Made by a program: the position numbers and the translations under genes. A model generated the notes under the pieces. It searched no databases, had not been told where the DNA came from, and saw nothing but the letters and a program-made list of their open reading frames with translations. A DNA stretch of 64,000 nucleotides from Mycobacterium szulgai (lineage in GTDB: Bacteria; Actinomycetota; Actinomycetes; Mycobacteriales; Mycobacteriaceae), in the NCBI RefSeq assembly GCF_002116635.1, contig NZ_LQPW01000120.1:124001-188000 (forward strand), written 5' to 3'. Shown here one piece after another: positions 55,175 through 63,780 of this stretch; position 1 is the stretch's first letter; every line of letters begins with the position of its first letter.

Positions 55175-56221
55175 ATGACGCAGATCATCGATCCCCCCGC
55201 TCGTTCGGACGAAACGCTCACGCTGCCGGTGGCCAGTGCGGCGCAGCAGCTGACCATGGTCGCCGCGATCAACCGTGCGCTGCATGACGCGATGGCCGCT
55301 GACGACCGGGTTTTGGTGTTCGGTGAGGACGTCGGCGTCGAGGGCGGGGTGTTCCGGGTGACCGAGGGGCTTGCCGAAACCTTCGGCGCGCAGCGGTGCT
55401 TTGACACCCCGCTGGCCGAGTCCGCATTGATCGGTATCGCCGTCGGACTGGCGCTGCGTGGTTTTGTCCCGGTGCCCGAGATTCAGTTCGACGGCTTTTC
55501 ATACCCCGCCTTCGATCAGGTGGTCAGCCATTTGGCCAAGTACCGCAGCCGCACCCGTGGTGAGGTGAATATGCCGGTGACGGTGCGGATCCCGTCATTC
55601 GGCGGAATCGGTGCGGCCGAACATCATTCGGAGTCCACCGAGGCCTATTGGGCGCACACCGCAGGCCTGAAAGTCGTGGTCCCGTCCAATCCCGGCGACG
55701 CGTATTGGTTGCTGCGAGACGCCATCGCCTGCCCGGACCCGGTGATCTATCTGGAGCCCAAACGGCGCTATCAGGGTCGTGGATTCGTCGATACCACTGC
55801 GCCCCAACCTCCGATCGGACAAGCGATGGTACGCAGGCCGGGTACCGACGTGACCGTCGTAACGTACGGCAGTCTGGTCGGCACCGCGGTGTCCACCGCG
55901 GAAGAGGCTCAGCGGCAACGTGGCTGGAGCATGGAGGTCATCGATCTGCGATCGCTTGTTCCGCTGGATTTCGACACGGTCGCCGCGTCGATCCGTCGAA
56001 CCGGGCGTTGCGTCGTCATGCACGAGGGGCCGCGCAGCGTGGGCTATGGTGCTGGTCTGGTCGCGCGCATCCAGGAAGAGATGTTCTACGAGCTGGAAGC
56101 TCCGGTGTTGCGCGCCTGCGGCTTTGACACTCCCTACCCGCCAGCGCGGCTGGAGAAGCTGTGGCTACCCGGCCCCGACCGGTTGCTGGACTGCGTCGAG
56201 CGGGCACTGGCCCTGCCATGA
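55175..56221 (+). CDS. pdhB: Branched-chain ketoacid dehydrogenase E1 beta (PdhB/BkdB)
   Basis: The 348-residue E1 beta subunit has LVFGEDVGVEGGVFRVTEGL, DTPLAESALIGIAVGLAL and PVTVRIPSFGGIGAAEHHSES, with the Glu that activates thiamine diphosphate in the GED region. E1 alpha and beta form the heterotetramer that transfers the decarboxylated acyl unit to lipoyl-E2. The chosen ATG at 55175 matches the length of Rv2496c. In-frame codons further upstream lie within pdhA. It overlaps pdhC by four bases (ATGA). Confidence 0.95.
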   Translation: MTQIIDPPARSDETLTLPVASAAQQLTMVAAINRALHDAMAADDRVLVFGEDVGVEGGVFRVTEGLAETFGAQRCFDTPLAESALIGIAVGLALRGFVPVPEIQFDGFSYPAFDQVVSHLAKYRSRTRGEVNMPVTVRIPSFGGIGAAEHHSESTEAYWAHTAGLKVVVPSNPGDAYWLLRDAIACPDPVIYLEPKRRYQGRGFVDTTAPQPPIGQAMVRRPGTDVTVVTYGSLVGTAVSTAEEAQRQRGWSMEVIDLRSLVPLDFDTVAASIRRTGRCVVMHEGPRSVGYGAGLVARIQEEMFYELEAPVLRACGFDTPYPPARLEKLWLPGPDRLLDCVERALALP

Positions 56222-57411
56222 GCGCCGACGACCGGGTCAAGTCATTCCGGGTTCCCGACCTCGGCGAGGGTCTGGAAGAGGTGACGCTGACCTATTGGGC
56301 GGTTGCCGTCGGCGACGAGGTGCAACTCAACCAGACGTTGTGTTCGGTGGAAACCGCCAAGGCCGAGGTCGAGATTCCAAGCCCCTATGCCGGCCGGATC
56401 GTCGAATTGGGCGGCGCGCCAGGCGATGTGATCAAAGTGGGGGCGGTATTGGTGCGCATCGATCCCGCTGCGTCTTCTGCGTCTTCTGCGCCTGCTGCGC
56501 GCGCTGCGTCCGCCGGGCCCAACGGGCAAGCCGCGGTGCCCACACTGGTCGGCTACGGCGCCGACTCCGACATAGATACGAGCCGGCGGGTAAGCCGGCC
56601 ACGGGCGGCGCCGCCGGCTCGCAAGCTGGCCAAGGAGCTGCTGGTCGACTTGACCGCACTGCAGCGCGGCGACAAGGTCATTACCCGAGCCGACGTCCTG
56701 GCGGCCGCGCAGGATGGCGGCGTCGACGTGCGCTCGGTCCGCGGCGTGCAGGCCCGCATGGCCGAGAAAATGACCTTGTCACACAGGGAAATACCGGCAG
56801 CCAAGGTGAGCGTCGAAGTTGTGTGCACCGAACTGCTGCGGTTGCGTGACCGCCTTCGTCCTGCCCTGCCGGAGATCACGCCGTTCGTGTTGACGTTGCG
56901 TCTGTTGATTATTGCGCTGAAGCACAACGAGATTCTCAACTCGACGTGGGTCGACTCAGTCGACGGGCCACAGATACATGTGCATCGCGACGTCCGGCTG
57001 GGCTTCGCCGTGGCCACCGAACGCGGGCTGTTGGTTCCGGTGATCAACGACGCTCAGAACAAGACACTTCGCGAGTTGGCATGCCGGGCAACAGAATTGA
57101 TCGACGGGGCGCGTGTGGGCAGTCTGATGCCAGGGGAGTTGCAAGGTTCGACGTTCACCGTGACGAACTTCGGAGCACTAGGTGCCGACGACGGTGTGCC
57201 GGTGATCAACCACCCCGAAGCGGCGATCCTGGGCATGGGGGCAATCAAGCCGCGCCCAGTCGCGATCGGTGATGAAGTGGTGGTGCGACCGACGATGACT
57301 CTGACGTGCGTGTTCGACCACCGCGTTGCCGACGGTGCCCAGGCGGCCAATTTCGTATGTGAGCTGCGCGATCTCGTCGAATCGCCCGAGACCGCGCTGT
57401 TGGACCTATAG
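56218..57411 (+). CDS. pdhC: Branched-chain ketoacid dehydrogenase E2 (PdhC/BkdC)
   Basis: The 397-residue dihydrolipoamide acyltransferase has one lipoyl domain (about 8-85, lipoyl-Lys48 in VETAKAEVE), an Ala/Ser-rich flexible linker with short TCTTCTGCG DNA repeats, a peripheral subunit-binding domain (about 132-168, APPARKLAKELLVDLTALQRGDKVITRADV), and a catalytic domain with FDHRVADGA (His368, Asp372). It transfers the branched acyl group to CoA. The E3 subunit (Lpd) is elsewhere in the genome. Four bases separate its stop from that of the convergent echA14. Confidence 0.95.
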   Translation: MSADDRVKSFRVPDLGEGLEEVTLTYWAVAVGDEVQLNQTLCSVETAKAEVEIPSPYAGRIVELGGAPGDVIKVGAVLVRIDPAASSASSAPAARAASAGPNGQAAVPTLVGYGADSDIDTSRRVSRPRAAPPARKLAKELLVDLTALQRGDKVITRADVLAAAQDGGVDVRSVRGVQARMAEKMTLSHREIPAAKVSVEVVCTELLRLRDRLRPALPEITPFVLTLRLLIIALKHNEILNSTWVDSVDGPQIHVHRDVRLGFAVATERGLLVPVINDAQNKTLRELACRATELIDGARVGSLMPGELQGSTFTVTNFGALGADDGVPVINHPEAAILGMGAIKPRPVAIGDEVVVRPTMTLTCVFDHRVADGAQAANFVCELRDLVESPETALLDL

Positions 57412-57415
57412 TCGG

Positions 57416-58189
57416 CTACCGGCGTTGCGCGGCAGCCAATCGGGCCGCGAATTCGGGAGATTGCAGCGATTTGGCCTGCGGACCGATTTCGGTGCGCATG
57501 GCCAGCTCATGCTGTTCGTTGTCCAGCGAACCCGGGCTGGCGGTGGCGCGCATGGTGGCCTTGGTCGCCAACACGACCTCGCGCGGAGCCGCGGCGGGTC
57601 CGGCGGCCAGTTCCAGGGCAGCGGTGACGGGATCGTCGGCGACCGTGAGCGCTAGCCCGTGCCGCACCGCGGCTTCGGCATCAAAGCGCATTCCGAACAG
57701 CAACGCCGCGCGGGCCACCTGTGGCCCCACCGCTCGCTGCAGCATCCAGGTTGCACCCCCGCCGGGATGGATACCCAATTTCTGGAATCGAGGGTCGAAA
57801 AACGCCGCGGGCCCGGCGATGCGCAAGTCGGCGGCCAGGGCGAGGTTCAGACCGGCGCCGACGGCGGCGCCGTTGACCGCAGCGATAGTCGGCAGACTGC
57901 AATTGCCGACGGCCATGAATCCGTCGTAGATCCGCAGCAATCCCGGTTCGGTTTCGGTGCCGGCCCCGGCGCCGCCCAGGGCGCTCAAGTCTGCCCCGGC
58001 GCAGAAGGCTTTGCCCGCACCGGTTACCACCACCGCGTGGACGTCGGCGTCGGCCTCGGCACGTTCCACCGCGGCGCGCAGCAGGGCCGAGGACTTCTCG
58101 GTGATTGCGTTGCGGCGGTCCGGGTCGTTGACGGTGATCAGCGCGACGCGGTTGCTGACGCTGTACAACACGAGATCGGATTCGGCCAT
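57416..58189 (-). CDS. echA14: Enoyl-CoA hydratase/isomerase family protein EchA14
   Basis: The 257-residue crotonase has AFCAGADLSALGGAGAGTE for the first oxyanion half and TIAAVNGAAVGAGLNLALAADLRIA for the second. The second half has no Glu at the usual catalytic position of hydratases (FDPRFQKLGIHPGGGATWML), so isomerase or lyase activity is possible. It is convergent with pdhC, as for Rv2486 near Rv2495c, although here the block as a whole is inverted relative to aroE. Confidence 0.92.
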   Translation of the reverse strand: MAESDLVLYSVSNRVALITVNDPDRRNAITEKSSALLRAAVERAEADADVHAVVVTGAGKAFCAGADLSALGGAGAGTETEPGLLRIYDGFMAVGNCSLPTIAAVNGAAVGAGLNLALAADLRIAGPAAFFDPRFQKLGIHPGGGATWMLQRAVGPQVARAALLFGMRFDAEAAVRHGLALTVADDPVTAALELAAGPAAAPREVVLATKATMRATASPGSLDNEQHELAMRTEIGPQAKSLQSPEFAARLAAAQRR

Positions 58190-58220
58190 CGGGCAACCTT
58201 ACTTGGTCGGCTGCGAGGGC

Positions 58221-58766
58221 TTACTTATCCGACTTGGTTTGTGGACTCGTCTTTGCCGCTTTGGCAATCTTTTTGGACTGGACAACCCGATGGTCGCCGC
58301 ATTGCCAGCACTCATAACTCGAGTCGTTCTCCGGGACGTTCTGGGCCGCGCCGCAACGCGGGCAGATGAACTTGCGTCGGCCCTCTGGGATCTTCGTCTT
58401 GGCAGCGGCTTCCACGCGCGGACCGCCGAATCGGGGATATTCGATGTCCACACTCTGATCGCAGCGCCAGCAGTCGAAGCTTTGCGCTCCAGCCTTGATG
58501 TATTGGGTGGCCGCGCAACGAGGACAGACCAGACCCGCACGGCCAGGCATCGCGGTGTCGGGTTCGCGGGGTGCTGCGACGGCAGCGAATCCCACGCCTA
58601 GCGGACCAAGGAACACCAGGGTGAGAAAAAAGAACGTCGTTTCCCGTCCGCGCGGCGCAACCGCAGCCGCCACGATCGCGCTCAGCAGCCAAAAGAAGAT
58701 GATCGCGCTGGCATACGGCGCAAGGCTGGTGCCGAGGTCGAACGTCGTCTGCTGGTTGGAGTTCAT
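58221..58766 (-). CDS. Membrane protein with two zinc ribbons
   Basis: The protein has 181 residues. Two membrane segments near the N-terminus (ASAIIFFWLLSAIVAAAVA and FFFLTLVFLGPLGVGFAAV) are followed by two CxxC pairs about 20 residues apart (CPRCAATQ...CWRC) and a second such set (CPRCGAAQ...CWQC). Each set fits a rubredoxin-type zinc ribbon. The C-terminus is Lys-rich. No family is recognised with certainty. It precedes echA14 on the same strand by 31 bp and could be co-transcribed with it. Confidence 0.8.
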   Translation of the reverse strand: MNSNQQTTFDLGTSLAPYASAIIFFWLLSAIVAAAVAPRGRETTFFFLTLVFLGPLGVGFAAVAAPREPDTAMPGRAGLVCPRCAATQYIKAGAQSFDCWRCDQSVDIEYPRFGGPRVEAAAKTKIPEGRRKFICPRCGAAQNVPENDSSYECWQCGDHRVVQSKKIAKAAKTSPQTKSDK

Positions 58767-58821
58767 CTGGTAAGTGTCCGCCCTAAGGGGCAGGCGCGCT
58801 TACTTCGGCTTCGATGGGCGC

Positions 58822-59106
58822 TTAATTCGTAATCCACTGCTGCACGCCGCCGTGACCCGAGCAGGTGCCCGAGTGGTGCGTGCTGAACGAGTAATCGCCG
58901 TCGCGACAGATCGCTGTCGCTCCTGGTGGAGCGCCGCCGCCCGGCGAACCGGGTGTGGGGCGAGGTATGCATTTCCCGTCCGAGTTTTGGTAATAGCCGC
59001 TACCGCAGTTGGCCAGCGTCATCGACTCGTTGACGAAGAGTCCCGGCGCAACGCCCAACGCTGTTACCGAAGCTGCTGCTACGGCGATCAGAAGCCGAAC
59101 GCGCAT
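58822..59106 (-). CDS. Small secreted DUF3761 protein
   Basis: From ATG 59106 the protein has 94 residues with a signal peptide (VRLLIAVAAASVTALGVAPGLF) and a mature region with four cysteines and two Gly/Ser-rich halves: NCGSGYYQNSDGKCIPRP and ATAICRDGDYSFSTHHSGTCSGHGGVQQW. This is the DUF3761 pattern, including the HHSGTCSGHGGV motif, also seen in small excalibur-like secreted proteins. It may be a disulphide-bonded secreted peptide. An in-frame extension up to 59451 would overlap the PE_PGRS promoter and is not favoured. Confidence 0.85.
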   Translation of the reverse strand: MRVRLLIAVAAASVTALGVAPGLFVNESMTLANCGSGYYQNSDGKCIPRPTPGSPGGGAPPGATAICRDGDYSFSTHHSGTCSGHGGVQQWITN

Positions 59107-59365
59107 GGTACCCCACAAACGTGGCCGTAAAGATTGTGGGCCCCCCGACCCATAACGCACGTTATCGGATCGGTTGTCTTCGCGCAGGAAATTCGCGAAA
59201 GCCGTCAACAGCTCAGTTCCTTTGCAAACTGCGGGATTTGATGAGTCGCCCAGAGTTGCGATGGAAAACAACGTTTGGGCATACGCTGCTGCTTGTCGCT
59301 GTTCGTCCGAACCCGGCGGTTGGCGCTCATCGCTGGGAAGTCCTTCACTGGATGGGAGATTGGGC

Positions 59366-62300
59366 ATGTCGTTTGTGGTCACGGTGCCGGAAACAGTGTC
59401 GGCGGTGGCAAACGAGCTGGCGGATATCGGCTCGGCGATCAGCTCGGCCAACGCGGCGGCGGCGCTGCCGACGACGGGGGTGGTGGCCGCGGCGGCCGAC
59501 GAGATATCGGCGGCGATCGCGTCGATATTTGGTGTGCATGCGCAGGGCTACCAGGCTCTCAGCAGTCAGGCGGCGGCCTTTCACGAGCAGTTCGTGCGGG
59601 CGCTGGCCGCGGGCGCGACGTCATATGCCGCCGCCGAGGCTGCCAGCGCGTCACCCTTACAAGCGCTGGAGCAGGGTGTGCTGAGCGTGGTAAATGCGCC
59701 GACGCAGGCGCTGTTGGGACGTCCGATCATCGGCAACGGCGCCAACGGGACATCGCCGGGGCAGCCCGGCGGAGCGGGCGGGTTGTTGTTCGGTAACGGC
59801 GGTAACGGCGCGGCCGGCGCCGCTGGCCAGCCCGGGGGTGCCGGTGGCGCGGCCGGCCTCCTCGGCAACGGCGGAGCCGGAGGAACGGGCGGCGCTGGTG
59901 CCGCCGGCGGCGCGGGTGGCGCGGGTGGGTGGCTGTACGGCAACGGCGGTAGTGGCGGCACCGGTGGCGTCGGCGTGGCCGGCATCAACGGCGGCATTGG
60001 AGCTATGGGGGGCAACGGCGGCAACGCCGGTCTAATGGGCGCCGGTGGGGCCGGCGGCACCGGAGGCGCTGGACTAGCCGGGGCAACGGGCGTCAACCCC
60101 ACCGCCGGGCCCGCTGCCAGCCCCGGCACCAGCCCCGCGGACGTCGTTGGGCCGGGCAGCCAGACGGGCGCGGCCGGCGGGACAGGCACGTCCGGCAGTG
60201 TCCTGACTCCCACGGGCGGAACCGGCGGCGAAGGTGCCAGCGCAACATCAAACAGCGGTACGAGTGTTGTCGCCACGGGCGGTGCCGGCGGCAACGGCGG
60301 CGCCTCGATCGCCGGTGGTGCTGGCGCTGCCGGCGGCGCCGGTGGTGCGGCGACGGTCGCCGACTTCAACGGCACCGCCCTCGGCGGCAATGGTGGCGAC
60401 GGGACCGCGGCGGTGGCCGCCGGCAGCACGGGTGGCGCCGGCGGCGCCGGCGGCAATGCAACCACAGCGCGCGGCGTCGGTGTTACCACGGGCGGCAGTG
60501 GCGGTTCTGGCAATGCGGGTGCCGCAGGCACCTCCGGCGGCAACGGCAGCGCCGGCGGGGCGGGTGGCGCGGGCGGTACCGGCGGGCAAGGCGGCAGTGC
60601 CCTGGGTGCGGGCGGCGGCGGCGCCGGCGGCAAGGGTGGAAGCGGCGGAACCGGCGGTGCCGGCGGCAACGGCGGCAACGGCATCGGGACAGGAAACGGC
60701 GGCAACGGGGGAGCCGGCGGGGACGTCGGCGCCGGCGGCGACGGCGGCAACGGCGGGGCCGGGGCCGGCGGTGGCACCGGCGGGGCCGGCGGCGATGGCG
60801 GGATCGGCGCCCACGGTCAGACCCGCACCGCGACGCTGGGCAGCGGTTCCAGCGGCAACGGCGGCAACGGCGGCAACGGCGGGGCGAGCGGCCACGGCGG
60901 TGACGGCGGAGCCGGCGGCAACGTTGGCGCCGGCGGCGACGGCGGCGACGGCGGGGCCGGCGGCGCCGCCACCACTCTTAACGGAACCGGTGGCAACGGT
61001 GGCATCGGCGGCACCGGGGGCGCACCCGGGGTGGGCGGCAACGGTGGCAACGGCGGAGCCGGCGGGTCTGTCTCCGGCGACGGCGGCAACGGCGGCGCCA
61101 GCGGAAGCATTGGCGCCGGCGGCAACGGCGGAGCCGGCGGCAATGGCGGAGCCGGAAATGGCAGCGGCAACGGCGGAAACGGCGGCACCGGCGGCAACGG
61201 CTGGGGCGGCGGCCTTGGCAATAGGGCTGGCGACGGAGGTATCGCCGGCCAGAACGGCAACGGCGGCAATGGCGGAAACGCGGGCGCCTCCGCAGCGGCC
61301 GGCAATGGCGGGGCTGGCGGCAACGGCGGCGCTGGTGGCGCCACCGGCAACGGCGGAACCGGCGGCAATGGCGGCTACGGCGGCTGGGCCGGCAATGCGA
61401 ACAGCGGCGGCTACGGCGGCTCGGGCGGCTCGGTTTCCGGCAATGGCGGCAACGGCGGGAACGCCGGTGCCGTCGGGCAGTGGGGCAACGGCGGGGCCGG
61501 CGGCAACGGCGGAGCCGGCGGCTCCGTCTTCGGCAACGGCGGCAACGGCGGCAACGGCGGCCAGGCCGGCGCCCCAGGGTTCAGGGCTGGAGCGGGTTCC
61601 GGCGGCCTCGGCGGCGGCGGCGGCATCGCATACGGAGTCGGCAACGGCGGCAACGGCGGCAACGCCTCGGATGGGGCCTATTACGGCACGGGCGGCGCCG
61701 GCGGTGCCGGCGGCGAAGGCGGCTCGACCGGCGGGAACGGCGGCAACGGCGGCAATGGCGGCCGGGGCGGAACCGCAACAATCGCACACAGCTCCCTCGG
61801 CGACTACCAATACAACGGGTGGGGCGGCGTCGGCGGGCAAGGCGGCTGGGTCAGCGCCCAGGGCGACGGCTCAGGCGGTAACGGAGGCAACGGCGGCGCC
61901 GCGAGCACCGGCGGCAACGGCGGTGCGGGCGGCAATGGTGGCGTTGCCCACGGGACGGGCAACGGCGGGGCAGGTGGCAACGGCGGCGCTGGTGGCACCG
62001 GCGGCAACCCCGGCAGTAACGTCACCTACCACCGCAACGCGGGCGACAGCCAGTCGGGCAGCGGCAACCATCTCGGTGGCAACGGCGGCGACGCCGGCGA
62101 CGCCGGCGACGGCGGCCAAGGCGGCGCCGGTGGTGCCGGCGGTAACGCCCTGGGCTCGGGCACCGGCGGCGCCGGCGGCAACGGCGGCAGCGGCGGCAAC
62201 GGCGGCAACGCGACCAACACAGCGACGTCGGATGGCCAGGGCGGCGATGGCGGTTACGGCCGCCCAGGCGGTAACGGCGGCGCCGGCGCGGACGGCGGTG

Positions 62301-62515
62301 ACGGCGGCAACGGCGGTGTCGGCGGTGACGGCGGCACGTCGGCGACCGGCACCGGCGGAGCCGGCGGCGGCGGAGGCGCTGCGGGACAAATCCAGGGAGC
62401 TACCGGTGGCGCGGGCGGCAAGGCCGGCGGTGGCGGAATATTCGTCGGCCAGCCCGGCCCCAACGGCATCGCCGGCACCCCTGGCACTGCGGGAGCGGCC
62501 GGCCAGTCCGGTTAG
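59366..62515 (+). CDS. PE_PGRS family protein
   Basis: From ATG 59366 (GGGAG upstream) the protein has 1,049 residues. The PE domain (1-95) starts MSFVVTVPETVSAVANELADIG and carries the ESX secretion motif YAAAE (Tyr87, Glu91). GRPIIGNG at 118-125 is the membrane/mycomembrane anchor motif seen in PE_PGRS proteins. The rest is PGRS: Gly-Gly-Ala/Gly-Gly-Asn repeats, about 920 residues, no stop. Substrates of this class reach the cell surface through ESX-5. In M. tuberculosis PE_PGRS42 neighbours echA14, but repeats make one-to-one orthology uncertain. The opposite strand has long open frames that are artefacts of the repeat. Confidence 0.95.
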   Translation: MSFVVTVPETVSAVANELADIGSAISSANAAAALPTTGVVAAAADEISAAIASIFGVHAQGYQALSSQAAAFHEQFVRALAAGATSYAAAEAASASPLQALEQGVLSVVNAPTQALLGRPIIGNGANGTSPGQPGGAGGLLFGNGGNGAAGAAGQPGGAGGAAGLLGNGGAGGTGGAGAAGGAGGAGGWLYGNGGSGGTGGVGVAGINGGIGAMGGNGGNAGLMGAGGAGGTGGAGLAGATGVNPTAGPAASPGTSPADVVGPGSQTGAAGGTGTSGSVLTPTGGTGGEGASATSNSGTSVVATGGAGGNGGASIAGGAGAAGGAGGAATVADFNGTALGGNGGDGTAAVAAGSTGGAGGAGGNATTARGVGVTTGGSGGSGNAGAAGTSGGNGSAGGAGGAGGTGGQGGSALGAGGGGAGGKGGSGGTGGAGGNGGNGIGTGNGGNGGAGGDVGAGGDGGNGGAGAGGGTGGAGGDGGIGAHGQTRTATLGSGSSGNGGNGGNGGASGHGGDGGAGGNVGAGGDGGDGGAGGAATTLNGTGGNGGIGGTGGAPGVGGNGGNGGAGGSVSGDGGNGGASGSIGAGGNGGAGGNGGAGNGSGNGGNGGTGGNGWGGGLGNRAGDGGIAGQNGNGGNGGNAGASAAAGNGGAGGNGGAGGATGNGGTGGNGGYGGWAGNANSGGYGGSGGSVSGNGGNGGNAGAVGQWGNGGAGGNGGAGGSVFGNGGNGGNGGQAGAPGFRAGAGSGGLGGGGGIAYGVGNGGNGGNASDGAYYGTGGAGGAGGEGGSTGGNGGNGGNGGRGGTATIAHSSLGDYQYNGWGGVGGQGGWVSAQGDGSGGNGGNGGAASTGGNGGAGGNGGVAHGTGNGGAGGNGGAGGTGGNPGSNVTYHRNAGDSQSGSGNHLGGNGGDAGDAGDGGQGGAGGAGGNALGSGTGGAGGNGGSGGNGGNATNTATSDGQGGDGGYGRPGGNGGAGADGGDGGNGGVGGDGGTSATGTGGAGGGGGAAGQIQGATGGAGGKAGGGGIFVGQPGPNGIAGTPGTAGAAGQSG
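59729..62512 (+). repeat. PGRS repeat array
   Basis: Nearly 2.8 kb of repeats on a GGCGGC/AACGGC theme encode Gly-Gly-X units, interrupted by a few unique segments (about 60087-60290, 61785-61860 and 62017-62080). It is very GC-rich and prone to slippage and recombination. One end of a large inversion relative to M. tuberculosis lies close to its 3' end. Confidence 0.9.
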
Positions 62516-62537
62516 AACCCCGGTCAGGACGAATCCC

Positions 62538-62966
62538 TCATGTCAGCAAAATCAGCGCCGCCGCTCCCGCGGTGGCCAGGCACATCGACGGGCCGTGCGG
62601 CACGGTTCGCATGCCGCGCCATCGCATCCCCACGCCCACCAGCACGGTCAGCAGCGGCGCGGCCAGCGCCGCCAGAAACCACACCTGGATACCGAAGCAA
62701 CCGGCGAGCCCGCCCACCCCGATCGCCAGCTTGACGTCGCCGGCGCCCATGGCCGCCGGCGCCAGCAAGTACACCAGCAGATAGACCCCGCCCAGTACGG
62801 CCGCACCCGCCATCGCCGCTAAGCCGCGGCCGGCGGCGGCGGCACCGAGCAGCACCAGCACCGCGCCCGGCAGCGTCAGCGCATTGGGCAGCCGGCGTTG
62901 CCGGATGTCGTAGCCACTCAAGAGCGCGAACCACGCCAAGATCAGCCCAGCCGTCCCAATCCGCAT
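62538..62966 (-). CDS. Type IV prepilin peptidase-like protein (A24 family)
   Basis: This 142-residue protein has four or more membrane segments. It has the two aspartates of A24 aspartic proteases: SGYDIRQRRLPN and MGAGDVKLAIGVG (GxGD). It is about half the length of full PilD and lacks the N-terminal methyltransferase/zinc domain, like the short FlaK/TadV types. It matches Rv2551c. Targets would be prepilin-like (Flp/Tad) proteins, but none are in this window. It lies ten bases after aroE. Confidence 0.9.
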   Translation of the reverse strand: MRIGTAGLILAWFALLSGYDIRQRRLPNALTLPGAVLVLLGAAAAGRGLAAMAGAAVLGGVYLLVYLLAPAAMGAGDVKLAIGVGGLAGCFGIQVWFLAALAAPLLTVLVGVGMRWRGMRTVPHGPSMCLATAGAAALILLT

Positions 62967-62976
62967 GCGCGGCAGG

Positions 62977-63780
62977 CTAATCCAGTTCCGCCAATGCGCA
63001 AGTCATGGCCTCTCGCGGCGCGGGCAGCCCGGTGAATTGCTCGACCTGCGCGAAGGCCTGATGCAACAGCATCTGCAGGCCGCTGATCACCCGGCCACCC
63101 GAAGCCGCCACGGCCTCGGCCAGCGGGGTGGGCCAGGGGTTGTAGATGGCGTCCAACAGCACCGGAACCGCCGCAAAGGTATCGGCGTAGCGCGTTGCCA
63201 CGTCGGCCGGAATGGTGCTGATCAACACTTCTGCGGCCGCCACCTCGTCGGCCAGGCCGGGGTCATCCAGGCCGCAGAACCGGGTCGCCACCCCGACCTG
63301 CGCACCCAACTCGACCAATCGGTCCGCCTTATCCGGATTGCGCGCCACCACGGTGATACCGGTGGCACCGAGTTCGGCCAACCCGACCACTGCCGCCGGC
63401 GCGGTGCCGCCCGACCCGCACACCAGGGCATGCCCCGACGCCGCACCCAGCGCGCCAGTGACGCCGTCGATGTCAGTATTGTCGGCCCGCCAGCCGCGCG
63501 GCGTACGTACCAGGGTGTTTGCCGAACCCACCTGCTCGGCACGGGCGGTGCGTTCGTCGGCGAAGCGCAAGGCCGCGAACTTGCCCGGCATAGTGACCGA
63601 AACGCCCACCCATTCCGGTCCGAACCCGCCGACGACGCCGGGCAGTTGCTCGGCGCTGCACTCGATGCGGTCGTAGGTCCAGTCGTTAAGACCCAGTGCG
63701 CGGTAGGCGGCCAGGTGCAATTGCGGGGAGCGGGAGTGTGCGATCGGCGAGCCTAGAACGGCTGCCCGTCTAGCGTGCAC
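62977..63780 (-). CDS. aroE: Shikimate dehydrogenase family protein
   Basis: The 267-residue protein has VLGSPIAHSRSPQLHLAAY for shikimate binding, SVTMPGK with the catalytic Lys67, NTDIDGVTGAL with the catalytic Asp, and GSGGTAPAAVVGLAELG for the nucleotide. It reduces 3-dehydroshikimate in the chorismate pathway. It overlaps mltG by 11 bp, and the order mltG-aroE-prepilin peptidase is that of Rv2553c-Rv2551c. The start is GTG 63780. Confidence 0.95.
   Translation of the reverse strand: MHARRAAVLGSPIAHSRSPQLHLAAYRALGLNDWTYDRIECSAEQLPGVVGGFGPEWVGVSVTMPGKFAALRFADERTARAEQVGSANTLVRTPRGWRADNTDIDGVTGALGAASGHALVCGSGGTAPAAVVGLAELGATGITVVARNPDKADRLVELGAQVGVATRFCGLDDPGLADEVAAAEVLISTIPADVATRYADTFAAVPVLLDAIYNPWPTPLAEAVAASGGRVISGLQMLLHQAFAQVEQFTGLPAPREAMTCALAELD

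Noticed and set aside
60234..62822. Long open frames overlapping the PGRS array on both strands
   Set aside because: GGC-rich repeats give no stop codons in most frames. Only the frame with a real PE domain and secretion motif is coding.
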